Part shown: piece after piece, positions 43,079-52,453 of the stretch
How the letters are laid out: each line of letters begins with the position of its first letter
Position numbering within the stretch: position 1 is the first letter of the stretch
Assembly: GCA_003963305.1 (NCBI GenBank)
Contig: RXJR01000024.1
Coordinates: forward strand, 124,001 to 188,000
Length of the DNA: 64,000 bases
Direction of reading: 5' to 3'
DNA from: Candidatus Melainabacteria bacterium
GTDB taxonomy: Bacteria > Cyanobacteriota > Vampirovibrionia > Obscuribacterales > Obscuribacteraceae
Translations under genes and position numbers: made by a program
The notes under the pieces: generated by a model
Databases searched by the model: none
What the model saw: only the letters and a program-made list of their open reading frames with translations
What the model was told of the DNA's origin: nothing

Positions 43079-45997
43079 TCAGGCGCCAGCCGGTAAGCAA
43101 ATCTCTATTGTTCGACCTCGATTAGAAGTAGTGAGCTGCAAGTCTCCACCGTGTTGCTGAGCAGTCTGTCGCGCCAGGTTGATCGCCATTTGTTCTCGCG
43201 CCAGCTCCCGATGTTTGTTCGAGTAACCACTTTTGGAAATTCCATAAGGCGCGCCAACTGCAAGGACTATTTGATCTCTTACGGTTTTGCACTCAACCGA
43301 CACTGAAGATTTCGCAGGCAACCGCTCAACTATGCTGCGAATCAGCGCCGTCAAAGCCTGACTGAGACGACTGCTGTCGCCCAACAGCTCTTGCTTGCAG
43401 TTCTGTATCTCAAGAATGACACCTCGATTGTCGGCAGGCTGCAAATTATCGTTCTTGATCTGCTCGAACACGGTTTCGACATTGATCTTCTGCTTGGTCA
43501 CCAGTATTTTGCCTGATTCCATTTTTTCAAGATCGAGCAAATTTGTAATCAAAACAATCAGCTCACTTGTCTCGAGGCGAGCACTGGCAAGAAGCTTGTG
43601 CCCCTCGTCAGTCAACTCACCAAATACGCCCGCTTCCATAACCTCAATCAACGCGATGATCGATGTTAGCGGCGTCCGCAGCTCATGACTGGTTATACCG
43701 ATCATTTCGGCACGTAGAGCTTCTAATTCAATCAACTTCTTTCCAGCTACGTACAGTTGCTGCTCAACAAACGCCAGCTCATCATCTCCTGGCTCCGGCT
43801 CAGGAAGCTCGCGACGTTCCGAAAAATGCAACGCCCTGTCGGACAATCTGGTTGCGCGGCTGGTAAGACTTTTCGCAATTAATAAACCTAGAGCAGCGGC
43901 TACGAGCGAAGCAACGATAGCAGACACAAACAACAGCGTTGAAAACGCATGCCGTATTTCCTCCGAAGCAAGAGCGTTGCTGGCAATCAAATCCTTCTGA
44001 TACAAAAGCATATCGTGCATCGGGCGGCGTACATCAATCAAGAGACTTTCCTTCTTATCAGTGCCTCGTTCACCGATAAAAGTTGTCAGATCCGCATCCT
44101 GCGGCGCATCGATCAGATGTTCGTGAAAAGCAAGATGAGCGCTAATCATATCCAGCAGTTTTTGGGTCAAACCATCAGTGATCGGTTCACCAGCCGTTAG
44201 CTTTTCTAATTCAGCCATGTTCTTGCGCAGGCTTTCGTCTTCGGCCCTGGCTGCGTCAAGGTCGGCTTGACGCCTGTCGGCGTTATACAGTAAGGCATAC
44301 ATTCCGCCTTTGGCAACACTAGCCATGAGCATGTCGCACAACGCAGTGACGCGCGGAATTTTTTGCATCTCTGCTATCTTCTCAGAGTTTTGATGCAAGA
44401 AATTGAACAAAGCAAATACTGTAACGAGTTGCACAATCATCGGCAACGCCACCACCAGCAATGCCTTCTTCCAAATTGTAGGTCTCCACCCCCGTTCCTC
44501 AACGCTCAGCTTCTTATCGACGCGCTGCGCGTGTTTTTCAGGTGCCTTTTTCGGCAGCGAAAACCAAAATGTAGACCCCTCACCAATTTTGGAGGAGAAA
44601 CCAATCTCACCTCCTTGAGATTCAATTATTTCCTTGCTTATCTGCAAACCAAGCCCGGAGCTAGCCGGTCGCTCAGCGCCCGGGTTCTCGGCCTGCTCGA
44701 AGCGTCCGAAAATTCTGGCATGAAACTTTTCCGGAATCCCTGGCCCCTGGTCGCGAACAGATACACGAGCCTGGCTTTCGGAGGAACTGATATCAACTTC
44801 GATTGTGGAATTGACTGGAGAATATTTGATTGCATTAGAAAGCAAATTGATTAAAACTTGAGTCGTTTTGTCGGCATCGGCGAAGACAGTGACATCATCA
44901 GCGCGACGGGTGGATATGGATATCGACTTTAACCGCGTTAGAGGTTCGACAATCTTCAAACATTTATTGACAGTTTCGTTCAAGTCGAGCATATGAACGT
45001 CCAGGCGCCGCCCGGCTGCGTCCAGGTTCACCAATTCGAAAACAAGCGAGCCAAGACGCTTAACTTCAGCGAGCGAATCGCTCAGCCGCCTTGAGCCCTT
45101 TTCGCTCAAACTTGCGAAACCTACTTGAGGCAAAGCCTGCAGCGCGGCTTCTACTTCGGCTAGAGGTTTGTTCAACTCCTCTGCGATGATGGCAGTCGTT
45201 TGCGCCTGAAATTCTTCTGCATCTCTGATTTTATTCGCCGTCGACACCACCGCCGCATTCAACTTGCTGATTTCATCCCCGCCCTTCATAGAGACAAGTT
45301 CGCTCTTGCCATCAGCGAGAGCATTGATGTTTGCAAGAACAGTCTTCAGACGGCGCGAAACAGAGAAACTAAACATCAACCCACTTACCAGGCTGGCAAG
45401 CAACATGGCGAAAAGTCCGAAGTAGAGCATGGAATAGATAAATTGCATACGCGACTGTACGGCTTCATCTTCCTGCTGCTTTTTCTGCTTATCTTCAACA
45501 AAATATTGTTCGATAAACGGCACCTTGGTCATTTTGATGTTATGTTCAATCATCATGCGACCGCCGGCCACACCCTGGCCCATCAGCTCGCCGACAGTTT
45601 GTCTCCGACCCGTATGCCCAAACTGGCTGATCACAATGCGGTCTCGTTGCGAACTCATATTCCAGAGTTTCTGCAAGCCCTGAGCGCGCTCCTGTTTGTC
45701 AATCCAGAGCTTCGAAAGATCGTTGCAGATAACACGCGTGTCGGCACAAGCTTCTTCGAACTTGCGTGCGCAACTTTCCTCAACGGTTGCCAGATACATC
45801 GTCATAAGAAGCAGCAGCTGGCGTTCATTAATGAACAATCGGTCACGAGCCATGACAGTCTCGATATCATGTTCTGCGAGAATCTGCTCGTCGGCGAGTT
45901 TCTTCAAGTTGTCCGACAAAAATAGGAGAAACGTCACTTGAATAGCAAGCGGAATCGCCACAACCAGCAATATTTTCTGCGTCAGAGATAACTTCAT
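43079..45997 (-). CDS. Double-module histidine kinase with split active sites (2)
   Basis: The 972-aa product starts at ATG 45997, where the membrane-anchor MKLSLTQKILLVV begins; the frame is open to 46165. Module 1 has helices at about 8-28 and 190-215, HAMP-like sequence, an H-box IIAEELNKPL in which His is Glu273, and an intact ATP site (NLLSNAIKYSP, DQGPGIP, SSGLGLQIS). Module 2 has helices at about 520-540 and 680-705 and an intact H-box ITSHELRTPL (His771). Its ATP domain is badly decayed: no N-box Asn, VGAPYGIS in place of DxGxGI, no GxGLGL. The design is the same as the kinase at 33392. It is convergent with the regulator at 42388. Confidence 0.9.
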   Translation of the reverse strand: MKLSLTQKILLVVAIPLAIQVTFLLFLSDNLKKLADEQILAEHDIETVMARDRLFINERQLLLLMTMYLATVEESCARKFEEACADTRVICNDLSKLWIDKQERAQGLQKLWNMSSQRDRIVISQFGHTGRRQTVGELMGQGVAGGRMMIEHNIKMTKVPFIEQYFVEDKQKKQQEDEAVQSRMQFIYSMLYFGLFAMLLASLVSGLMFSFSVSRRLKTVLANINALADGKSELVSMKGGDEISKLNAAVVSTANKIRDAEEFQAQTTAIIAEELNKPLAEVEAALQALPQVGFASLSEKGSRRLSDSLAEVKRLGSLVFELVNLDAAGRRLDVHMLDLNETVNKCLKIVEPLTRLKSISISTRRADDVTVFADADKTTQVLINLLSNAIKYSPVNSTIEVDISSSESQARVSVRDQGPGIPEKFHARIFGRFEQAENPGAERPASSGLGLQISKEIIESQGGEIGFSSKIGEGSTFWFSLPKKAPEKHAQRVDKKLSVEERGWRPTIWKKALLVVALPMIVQLVTVFALFNFLHQNSEKIAEMQKIPRVTALCDMLMASVAKGGMYALLYNADRRQADLDAARAEDESLRKNMAELEKLTAGEPITDGLTQKLLDMISAHLAFHEHLIDAPQDADLTTFIGERGTDKKESLLIDVRRPMHDMLLYQKDLIASNALASEEIRHAFSTLLFVSAIVASLVAAALGLLIAKSLTSRATRLSDRALHFSERRELPEPEPGDDELAFVEQQLYVAGKKLIELEALRAEMIGITSHELRTPLTSIIALIEVMEAGVFGELTDEGHKLLASARLETSELIVLITNLLDLEKMESGKILVTKQKINVETVFEQIKNDNLQPADNRGVILEIQNCKQELLGDSSRLSQALTALIRSIVERLPAKSSVSVECKTVRDQIVLAVGAPYGISKSGYSNKHRELAREQMAINLARQTAQQHGGDLQLTTSNRGRTIEICLPAGA

Positions 45998-46073
45998 GCG
46001 TAAATCATATAAGCCTGGCAGCTTTGCTGCATAGACTACCTCAGACAAGTCGAATCGCTTCCCTGCATACTTA

Positions 46074-46108
46074 CCCAAAAACTTCACACCAAATTCCGGA
46101 GTAATTAT
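46074..46108 (+). promoter_or_regulatory. Conserved upstream element, site J
   Basis: CCCAAAAACT, TCACACCAAA, TTCCGGAGTA, ATTAT. It ends 47 bp before ATG 46156 and points to the small plus-strand gene as real. Confidence 0.6.
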
Positions 46109-46155
46109 TTGCCTTACTCGAATATGAATGTGTTCCCAGGCCGAGGTCGGTGCCG

Positions 46156-46440
46156 ATGTGTGCACATGAGAATTTCGATGTTGGCACTTCTAGTTCTGCC
46201 ATCAATTCATTTGCGCTGTTGACCAGAACGCCGATTCACAAACACATTCCGGCTCCTGGTGGGCAAACAACCTTGCCGGATGGCTCCAGAGTAGTAGCAA
46301 ATGAAAAGGGTGAACTTATCTATGTAAGTTACTCAGAAGGCAGTACCATGATGCGCTTCCAAGATTATGTCGTTTGCTCAAACGTTCTTTCGGACCACTG
46401 GTTCAGAAACCGGAAAATGGAGTGGATGCGCCTGGATTGA
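46156..46440 (+). CDS. Small YD-like module protein (94 aa)
   Basis: ATG 46156 has GAGG nine bases upstream. The product has a short N-terminus, then TTLPDGSRVVANEKGELIYVSYSEGS, which resembles a repeat of the large YD-like proteins nearby (for example PDGSKVVSTPDN in the 811-aa protein), and a basic, Trp-rich C-terminus. It looks like a stand-alone single module or the remnant of a larger gene; the promoter element upstream argues for the former. It is convergent with the 811-aa gene. Confidence 0.55.
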   Translation: MCAHENFDVGTSSSAINSFALLTRTPIHKHIPAPGGQTTLPDGSRVVANEKGELIYVSYSEGSTMMRFQDYVVCSNVLSDHWFRNRKMEWMRLD

Positions 46441-46582
46441 ACTTTTCGTTCAATGCTCAGACGCATTCATTCCTCAGCGTAAACTTTTTTCGAATCAAGA
46501 AAGAAGAGAATAGCGACGCGAATTCAAGTCGGTTTGATTGCCTGCCAAATCAAATCAAAATCACGCCGCCTGTCTCATCCTG

Positions 46583-49018
46583 CTACTTTTTGGTCCCCGC
46601 TTGAGAGTCAGGCGGTATCGACATTTCCTGTCCGGAAGCATCTGTATAACTGAACGAACCATCTGGTTGAACAACTGGATTATTGAATGGTGCCGGCGAG
46701 CCGTCTGCTGCGACCCATGCACCGTCCTTCATCGAATATGTCTGACCACCGTCCTGAATTCCAGACAACTGAATCGACGTAAGATTGTGCTGCTCGTCGT
46801 AGGTGAAGCTCAAGCTGGAATCATTAGCATATTTGACGCTGGCTACATAACCGTCCTTAACTTCTACGTTCGAGGCGAGATTGTCTCCGGCTGCAGGGTT
46901 AGGCTGTGCTTTGGCATCAGTTGAGGAGGTCTGCGAACTATCCGTTGAAGCACTGGTCGAGGAAGTCGAAGCATCGGTCGAAGTAGCCGCAGCCGTCGAC
47001 GCATCAGTTGTGGTCAACAAGTCCTTTGGAATTATGTAATCGCCGGGTTGATAGTTGCCGACATTGTCACCAGTGGCGTCAGCAGCAAGACCATTCTTGC
47101 CCTGATTGGCTTTTACGATCTCGTCCAACACTTGCTGGGTATCTTTACCGCTCGCCTTAGCGATTTGATCGGCATAGTTCCACAACCACTTACCGTCGCC
47201 GCCTTCCAGGTTGAATGTAGTGTTACCTTGATCGTCGGTCTTGGTTTCGAAAGGCAATTTCACATCAGCAGGCTGATTGTTTCCGTCAGTGGAGTTACTT
47301 CCATCGCTGGAGCTGGTAGCAGAAGCGGACGAATCTGCACCGACTACAGGACCATCAGCGGTATCTTTGTGATTAACATTGTCTGGAGTGGAAACGACCT
47401 TCGATCCGTCGGGCATAGTCAGCGTAACGTTGCCGGAGGAATCGATAGAAGCGTCGCTGAACGGTGCGGCAGTCGTTGTGGGCTTACCATCCGCACCAAC
47501 TGTCACCCATTTACCGGAGCCATCCTTAGCGAAAGCCATAGGATTACCCTTCTCGTCGACGGCGGTCAGACCTGTCAACTTGCTGGCGTCGTTCGCATCA
47601 TAGGTGAATTTAGAAACAGAGCCGTCTGGCGCTTTAATCTGCGTCACCTGACTGTCGCTATTGACGGTGATTTCACTGGTCTGAACCTGGCCGGGAATTG
47701 GATTTCCTTCTTTGTCTAATTTAGGGAATCCTTGCTGGTAAGTAAAATCGGCGCTTGGCGGAACGAAATTGCCGTGATCATCTGCCTCGACCCATTTTCC
47801 ATCCTTGTTTTGGAACGCATAACGTCCATCACTGGTAACGACCGGATTTCTGTTGCCTGTGCTGTCATCAATGGTGCCGTCAGCCTTGACCGCTCCCCAA
47901 ACACCTTTGTCGTTGGCTTTGTAGACAACAGGATCGCCACCGCCAGGAGGTGTTTCGGTGATGCGATTGATATTTCCATTGGCGTCGTATTCGAACTGAT
48001 CGACGCGTCCGTTATCGTAGCTGACACTTAGAGGCTTGCCATCAGCACCTTTGACCACGGTTGGTGCAGGAACGGGATCGCCGTCGCGAGCTTCGCGATA
48101 GGCTTTGGCCAGATCCGCATATGAGGATTTGCCGTCTTTGATATTTCCTTCCAGGTCAGGAATTCCGAAGTCGGCCGACAACTCACCGACGCTGAATCCG
48201 TCGCTGATTTTGTCGTTGCCGTCGCTCTTCTTGAGCTGCCCGTCATACTTACCGTCACGAATATCGCGCACCACCTGGTAATTCTTATCGTTCTTATCGT
48301 GCGAATTCAGCCAGGCATCCAGGTCATCTTGCGAAACCTTTCCGTCTGCTTTGCCGCCGTCTTTGGCAGTGTCTAGTTGTTGGATAAGAGGCGTGTCTCC
48401 GTCGAACAACTGGCTAATTTTGCTGGTTGTTTTATCGCCATCTTTTGCGACCAGGCCGCGATTAGTAATAGCGCGAGTTTCTTGATCGAAGTATGCCTGC
48501 GTGCTCTTCGGTCCAAGATATGCGTCATGTCCCGGGTTGCCGCCTGTGGCAGCAGTAGCTGCGTCAAAGGTGCCGCCGTTGATATGCACTCCGGCGACAT
48601 CGCCGCCATTCTCCAGCTGCGCGCCGTAAGCTTGAACCAATGTGCCGTCGAAGTTGCCTTTCATCAAGCCGACTGTGGTGCCAATTGCGTCGTGACTGAT
48701 ACCGTTATCGGGCAGATTATTGCCGCCTCCATCACCTTGTTTGGAGCTGAGTTTGTGCAAAATGTCTTTATTTGCACTGGCCCACTCCAGCGAGAGGTCG
48801 GGCAAGGTGCCGTTAGCAACAAGGTCCTTAACGAGGGCATTCTGGTAATTCTGAAAGTCAGCCTGCGTATAACCGTTTTTGCCAATCTGGTTATAGTGAT
48901 CCTGAACTTCGGAGTTCAAAGCCTTGTAAGCGTCTCCAGCGCCTTTGCCGCCCTGGTCTGCCGCCTTCACCTTGTCAGCGGTGGCTTGCGCGTCCTTCGT
49001 AGTATTGATGTCCACCAT
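46583..49018 (-). CDS. Large YD-like repeat protein with EF-hand-like and LysM-like segments
   Basis: The 811-aa product starts at ATG 49018 with GGAGG nine bases upstream (frame open to 49054). The N-terminal 200 residues are mostly helical. Then come Asp-rich segments resembling EF-hands (DTAKDGGKADGKVSQDDL and KSDGNDKISDGFSVGEL), followed by repeated hairpin units (DGRVDQFEYDANGNI, PDGSVSKFTYDAND, KDGSGKWVTVGADG). Residues about 635-700 resemble a LysM domain (YADQIAKASGKDTQQVL, then YQPGDYIIP). A Ser/Thr/Asp-rich linker precedes the last hairpins. It is probably a surface or secreted wall-associated protein. There is no Sec signal and no enzyme motif. Confidence 0.75.
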   Translation of the reverse strand: MVDINTTKDAQATADKVKAADQGGKGAGDAYKALNSEVQDHYNQIGKNGYTQADFQNYQNALVKDLVANGTLPDLSLEWASANKDILHKLSSKQGDGGGNNLPDNGISHDAIGTTVGLMKGNFDGTLVQAYGAQLENGGDVAGVHINGGTFDAATAATGGNPGHDAYLGPKSTQAYFDQETRAITNRGLVAKDGDKTTSKISQLFDGDTPLIQQLDTAKDGGKADGKVSQDDLDAWLNSHDKNDKNYQVVRDIRDGKYDGQLKKSDGNDKISDGFSVGELSADFGIPDLEGNIKDGKSSYADLAKAYREARDGDPVPAPTVVKGADGKPLSVSYDNGRVDQFEYDANGNINRITETPPGGGDPVVYKANDKGVWGAVKADGTIDDSTGNRNPVVTSDGRYAFQNKDGKWVEADDHGNFVPPSADFTYQQGFPKLDKEGNPIPGQVQTSEITVNSDSQVTQIKAPDGSVSKFTYDANDASKLTGLTAVDEKGNPMAFAKDGSGKWVTVGADGKPTTTAAPFSDASIDSSGNVTLTMPDGSKVVSTPDNVNHKDTADGPVVGADSSASATSSSDGSNSTDGNNQPADVKLPFETKTDDQGNTTFNLEGGDGKWLWNYADQIAKASGKDTQQVLDEIVKANQGKNGLAADATGDNVGNYQPGDYIIPKDLLTTTDASTAAATSTDASTSSTSASTDSSQTSSTDAKAQPNPAAGDNLASNVEVKDGYVASVKYANDSSLSFTYDEQHNLTSIQLSGIQDGGQTYSMKDGAWVAADGSPAPFNNPVVQPDGSFSYTDASGQEMSIPPDSQAGTKK

Positions 49019-49397
49019 GATTGGCGTCCTCCAGAATCTAGTAATTTTGGGCATAAGTCCGCGCGGTGCTCACAGAGTGCCACACGACTTAAGGGGATAT
49101 AGAGGGGCAGTTCGGGCTTTGGGCAAGGGCAGTTCGGACTGTTGGTAAATCTTGTCGAGAACTTGCGTTCTTGCAAGGTTTGTATCGGCTGCAATCTGCT
49201 GATGATTAATATATAGCGGAAGGATGTGGCCGAAATGTGGCCGTCAAGAGCAAATCTGCAAGGAATGTAATCTTCTTGTGCTCCAAAATCTTTCCTGACT
49301 GTGGTTGGATGAGTTGTTGCTTGCTCAAAGCGACAACTAACCTCAGCAGCAGCAGCTTATCGGTCACCTCAAAACAACACGCTTGAAAGGTATCCTT
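49019..49397. other. Intergenic region between divergent genes
   Basis: These 379 bp hold the upstream regions of the 811-aa gene and the methyltransferase. A direct repeat of GGGCAGTTCGG occurs at about 49105 and 49127. CCCAAAATTACTAG on the minus strand near 49050 recalls the left half of the conserved element but lies too close to the start codon and lacks the right half. No RNA gene or terminator seen. Confidence 0.5.
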
Positions 49398-50450
49398 ATG
49401 CCAACTTCAACTCAGACGGCTCCAGAATGTACTCCAGCTATGCGCGTGTCACAACTGGCACATGGCTTCATCGTTTCTTCGGCGCTGAGCGCCGCGATAC
49501 GTCTCAATCTCGCAGAAACAATCGGCGATGAAAGCATATCCATAGATGCATTAGCCTCAAAAACCGGCACCGATCCAGATGCGTTAAACCGCCTCCTGCG
49601 ACTGCTTGCCAGCCTGGAGATATTTGTTCAAACGGGCGACAAAACCTACGCGAATAATGAAGCCAGCAACAGCCTTCGCGGCGACAGAGCCGAATCGCAA
49701 CGTGGATTCGTTGAGTTCATAACCGATCCCTTCCACTTTACCTACTACGCAGACATCGTCCCGACAATAAGAACTGGGCGCCCGGCACCCGAAATAGCGA
49801 CAGGAAAGAATATATTTGAATTGCTGGCAGGCGACCCTGTAGAACAGACGCGCTTCGACAACGCCATGACCGACCTCTCAAAAGCAGGGGTGCATGCTGT
49901 TCTTGAGGCATATGATTTCATCAATATCAACCACCTTGTCGATGTCGCCGGTGGACACGGCAAACTGTTAACGGCAATCCTGACGCAGTATCCTCAGCTT
50001 AAGGGAACGCTGTTCGACCAACCTCATGTAGCGGCCGGAGCAGCAGTACATATAAAAGATGTGGGATTAGAGAGCCGCTGTGGCACCGCGGGTGGTGACT
50101 TCTTCAAAGAAGTGCCGCAAGCCGACGCATACATCATGAAACACATTATTCACGACTGGGATGATGAAAGAGCCTCCCTGATCCTCAAGAACTGTCGCGC
50201 CGGTCTGGCAAGAAAGGGCGGCGGTAAGTTGCTGCTCGTCGAGATGATACTGCCAGAAACTGCACAACCGCACCCCAGCGTGTTTCTGGATGTCGAAATG
50301 CTAGTCTTGCCGGGCGGACGCGAACGCACCGAGCAGGAATATCGAGATCTTCTGGAGCGCACTGGTTTTCGTTTAACCAGGGTGATTCCGACTAAGTCGC
50401 CCTGGTGTATATTGGAAGCGGTTCCGGTTGAGCATGCAGCTCCGATTTAG
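49398..50450 (+). CDS. SAM-dependent O-methyltransferase (COMT-like)
   Basis: The 350-aa product starts at ATG 49398 with AAAGG eight bases upstream. The N-terminal winged-helix dimerisation domain (FIVSSALSAAIRLNLAE, LNRLLRLLASLEIF) is followed by a Rossmann domain with DVAGGHGKLL (SAM loop), GDFFKEVPQADAYIMK, the catalytic HIIHDWDDE and KLLLVEMILPE. This is the family of plant COMT, hydroxyneurosporene methyltransferase and polyketide O-methyltransferases. Acceptor unknown; no biosynthetic cluster is next to it. The last codons lie within the tandem repeat at 50431. Confidence 0.92.
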   Translation: MPTSTQTAPECTPAMRVSQLAHGFIVSSALSAAIRLNLAETIGDESISIDALASKTGTDPDALNRLLRLLASLEIFVQTGDKTYANNEASNSLRGDRAESQRGFVEFITDPFHFTYYADIVPTIRTGRPAPEIATGKNIFELLAGDPVEQTRFDNAMTDLSKAGVHAVLEAYDFININHLVDVAGGHGKLLTAILTQYPQLKGTLFDQPHVAAGAAVHIKDVGLESRCGTAGGDFFKEVPQADAYIMKHIIHDWDDERASLILKNCRAGLARKGGGKLLLVEMILPETAQPHPSVFLDVEMLVLPGGRERTEQEYRDLLERTGFRLTRVIPTKSPWCILEAVPVEHAAPI

Positions 50451-50483
50451 CGTGCAGCTCCGGTTTGGCGTGTAGTTACGCCT
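50431..50483. repeat. 18-bp tandem repeat overlapping a stop codon
   Basis: Units AGCATGCAGCTCCGATTT and AGCGTGCAGCTCCGGTTT, then a degenerate third, begin inside the methyltransferase gene and contain its stop codon. The repeat therefore contributed the C-terminal residues. Confidence 0.75.
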
Positions 50484-50515
50484 GGCGTTTAGCCGCCTAG
50501 CATGATATTCAGCGC

Positions 50516-52453
50516 CTATTGCTCAAAGTAGCGCTGCTTTTCCACTTCCTCGGTGGCGATGTTCAGCAACTTGCAACCAGGTTTCGCACGACGGAAGCGC
50601 TTGATACCAGATGCGGTGACATTCCAACAATCCTGAACGCTCATCTCTCGAAGATTCTTCAGGGCAGCCAGTCGCCGCAGCTGATCATCACTGATGGCAC
50701 TGCGATTAAGAGAGATGCGAGTCAGCTTCTTATGCCGCAGCAATGCATCTATCAATTCGTCGGTTATTGCTGCAGCGTTAGCGCTAATATTTGTCAGCTC
50801 AGGATTGTCTAGCTCGCTCAGGTCCACGCGACTGCCGTCGAGCAACAGAGTGCGCAACTTCGTAAATTTGGAAAGATAGCCGCAGGGCTTAGATATATCG
50901 GTCATTTTTAAGTCCAGCCCCTCAAGCTGTTTCAGTGGAGCAAGACGCCTGACTCCCTCATCCGTAATGCCTGTGTCCTGCAAACATAGAAAACTCAAAT
51001 TCGGGAAATACTCAGCGATTCGCGAGCAGCCAGTGTCCTTAATCGCGGTTCCTTTCAAATTCAAACCGATTAACGGCAGATGCCTGCCATACGCCAAACC
51101 TCGTTCCGTCACGTTTTCACAACCGCCGAGATTCAAATTCACAATAGAATTTGCTCCATGCAAGGCAACCAGGTCATCATCTGTGATAGAACGATCTTGC
51201 ACAATCAGCTCTCGGCGCTGTCGATCCTGTCTGATCTGGTGCTGAATGCTGGTACCAAAAGCTTTCGCAACATCTATGCCGCCTAGCAGTTGTTCAGACA
51301 TCACGTCATTCGTGTGCGACAATTCCACAGATGGCGGGGTTTGAGAAGTCACAAAGAAGCAAATCGCCGCTGCTCCCGAAAGAAACACGAACAGGGCAGA
51401 GAAGCCTACAGCCAGCCCGGTCCAAAACGGAAGTGTCGACGATATATTTGCTACAGTCGGATTTGGTTGAGTGATCCGCAGCCCAGTATCGGCTTTACTA
51501 ACTAAATTGCTGAAAGTATCGACGACACTTTCGGCTTCGGACCGGGAAGCGACCAGATTTTCATAAACTTCGTTCATCGACTCGTAACGCTCGTCCGGAA
51601 ATTTGGCGAGCATCTTATCGAGCACGGACTGAATTTGAGGCGAAAAAACACGACCATCGAAAGTGCACTCTTCCAAAGAAGGAGCATCGGACTGCACATG
51701 CTGCATGAGAATACTGAGCTGGCCACTACCCACAAATGGTGGATTGCCTGTAAGACACTCGAACAAGACACAACCGAGTGAATACTGATCGCTGCGGCGG
51801 TCGACGGCTTTGCCGAGTGCTTGCTCCGGGCTCATGTAGGCAGGTGTACCAAACAAGTCACCGGTAGTTGTTGCTCCAGGCGTGTTATCGTCGACCATTT
51901 TGGCAATACCGAAATCAAGTATCTTCGCCTGCACACTCGCAGAATCGAAGTGCTCAATGATGATATTGCTAGGCTTCAGGTCACGATGAATAATTCCATT
52001 ATCGTGTGCATATTGCAGACCTCTGCAAAGCTGCTCGGCTAATCGGAACACCTGATCAACGGCAAGAGGTCCATTGGAAGCGATTAACTCAGCCAGAGTA
52101 ATTCCGTCGACGTTCTCCATCACTATGTAAGGCGTCGACAAATCAAAATTGAAGGAGTGCAATCGAACGATATTAGGATGGTCCATTTTGGCGATGGCTC
52201 GAGCTTCCCGCCGAAACCTATTGAGCGATTTGGGGTTTGCTGTTTGAGCTGCGAATAAAAGTTTCACCGCCACAATACGTTCGACAAACATGTCGAAACA
52301 GCGATAGACGCTGCTCATTCCACCGGAGCCAAGTTTAGTCAGCACCTCGAACTGTCCGGCAATGACCTCGCCTGGAGCTAAAGAGGTCGCGTCATCCTGC
52401 ATAGCGTCATCCGCCACGGGTGAGAGATTGATGTGGGGCTCAATGTTGAACAC
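50516..52453 (-). CDS. Ser/Thr protein kinase with transmembrane helix and leucine-rich repeats
   Basis: The 645-aa product starts at GTG 52453 with AGGA upstream. Residues about 30-300 form a PknB-type kinase: LGSGGMSSVY (P-loop), VAVKLL (ATP Lys), IIHRDLKPSNI (catalytic loop), DFGIAKM and GTPAYMSPEQ. One membrane helix follows at about 340-365 (FWTGLAVGFSALFVFLSGAAAICFF). The outer part has about eight leucine-rich repeats (NLNLGGCENVTERGL, LSFLCLQDTGITDEGV, LRTLLLDGSRVDL). An LRR sensor outside the membrane controlling a cytoplasmic kinase is the natural reading. Confidence 0.9.
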   Translation of the reverse strand: MFNIEPHINLSPVADDAMQDDATSLAPGEVIAGQFEVLTKLGSGGMSSVYRCFDMFVERIVAVKLLFAAQTANPKSLNRFRREARAIAKMDHPNIVRLHSFNFDLSTPYIVMENVDGITLAELIASNGPLAVDQVFRLAEQLCRGLQYAHDNGIIHRDLKPSNIIIEHFDSASVQAKILDFGIAKMVDDNTPGATTTGDLFGTPAYMSPEQALGKAVDRRSDQYSLGCVLFECLTGNPPFVGSGQLSILMQHVQSDAPSLEECTFDGRVFSPQIQSVLDKMLAKFPDERYESMNEVYENLVASRSEAESVVDTFSNLVSKADTGLRITQPNPTVANISSTLPFWTGLAVGFSALFVFLSGAAAICFFVTSQTPPSVELSHTNDVMSEQLLGGIDVAKAFGTSIQHQIRQDRQRRELIVQDRSITDDDLVALHGANSIVNLNLGGCENVTERGLAYGRHLPLIGLNLKGTAIKDTGCSRIAEYFPNLSFLCLQDTGITDEGVRRLAPLKQLEGLDLKMTDISKPCGYLSKFTKLRTLLLDGSRVDLSELDNPELTNISANAAAITDELIDALLRHKKLTRISLNRSAISDDQLRRLAALKNLREMSVQDCWNVTASGIKRFRRAKPGCKLLNIATEEVEKQRYFEQ

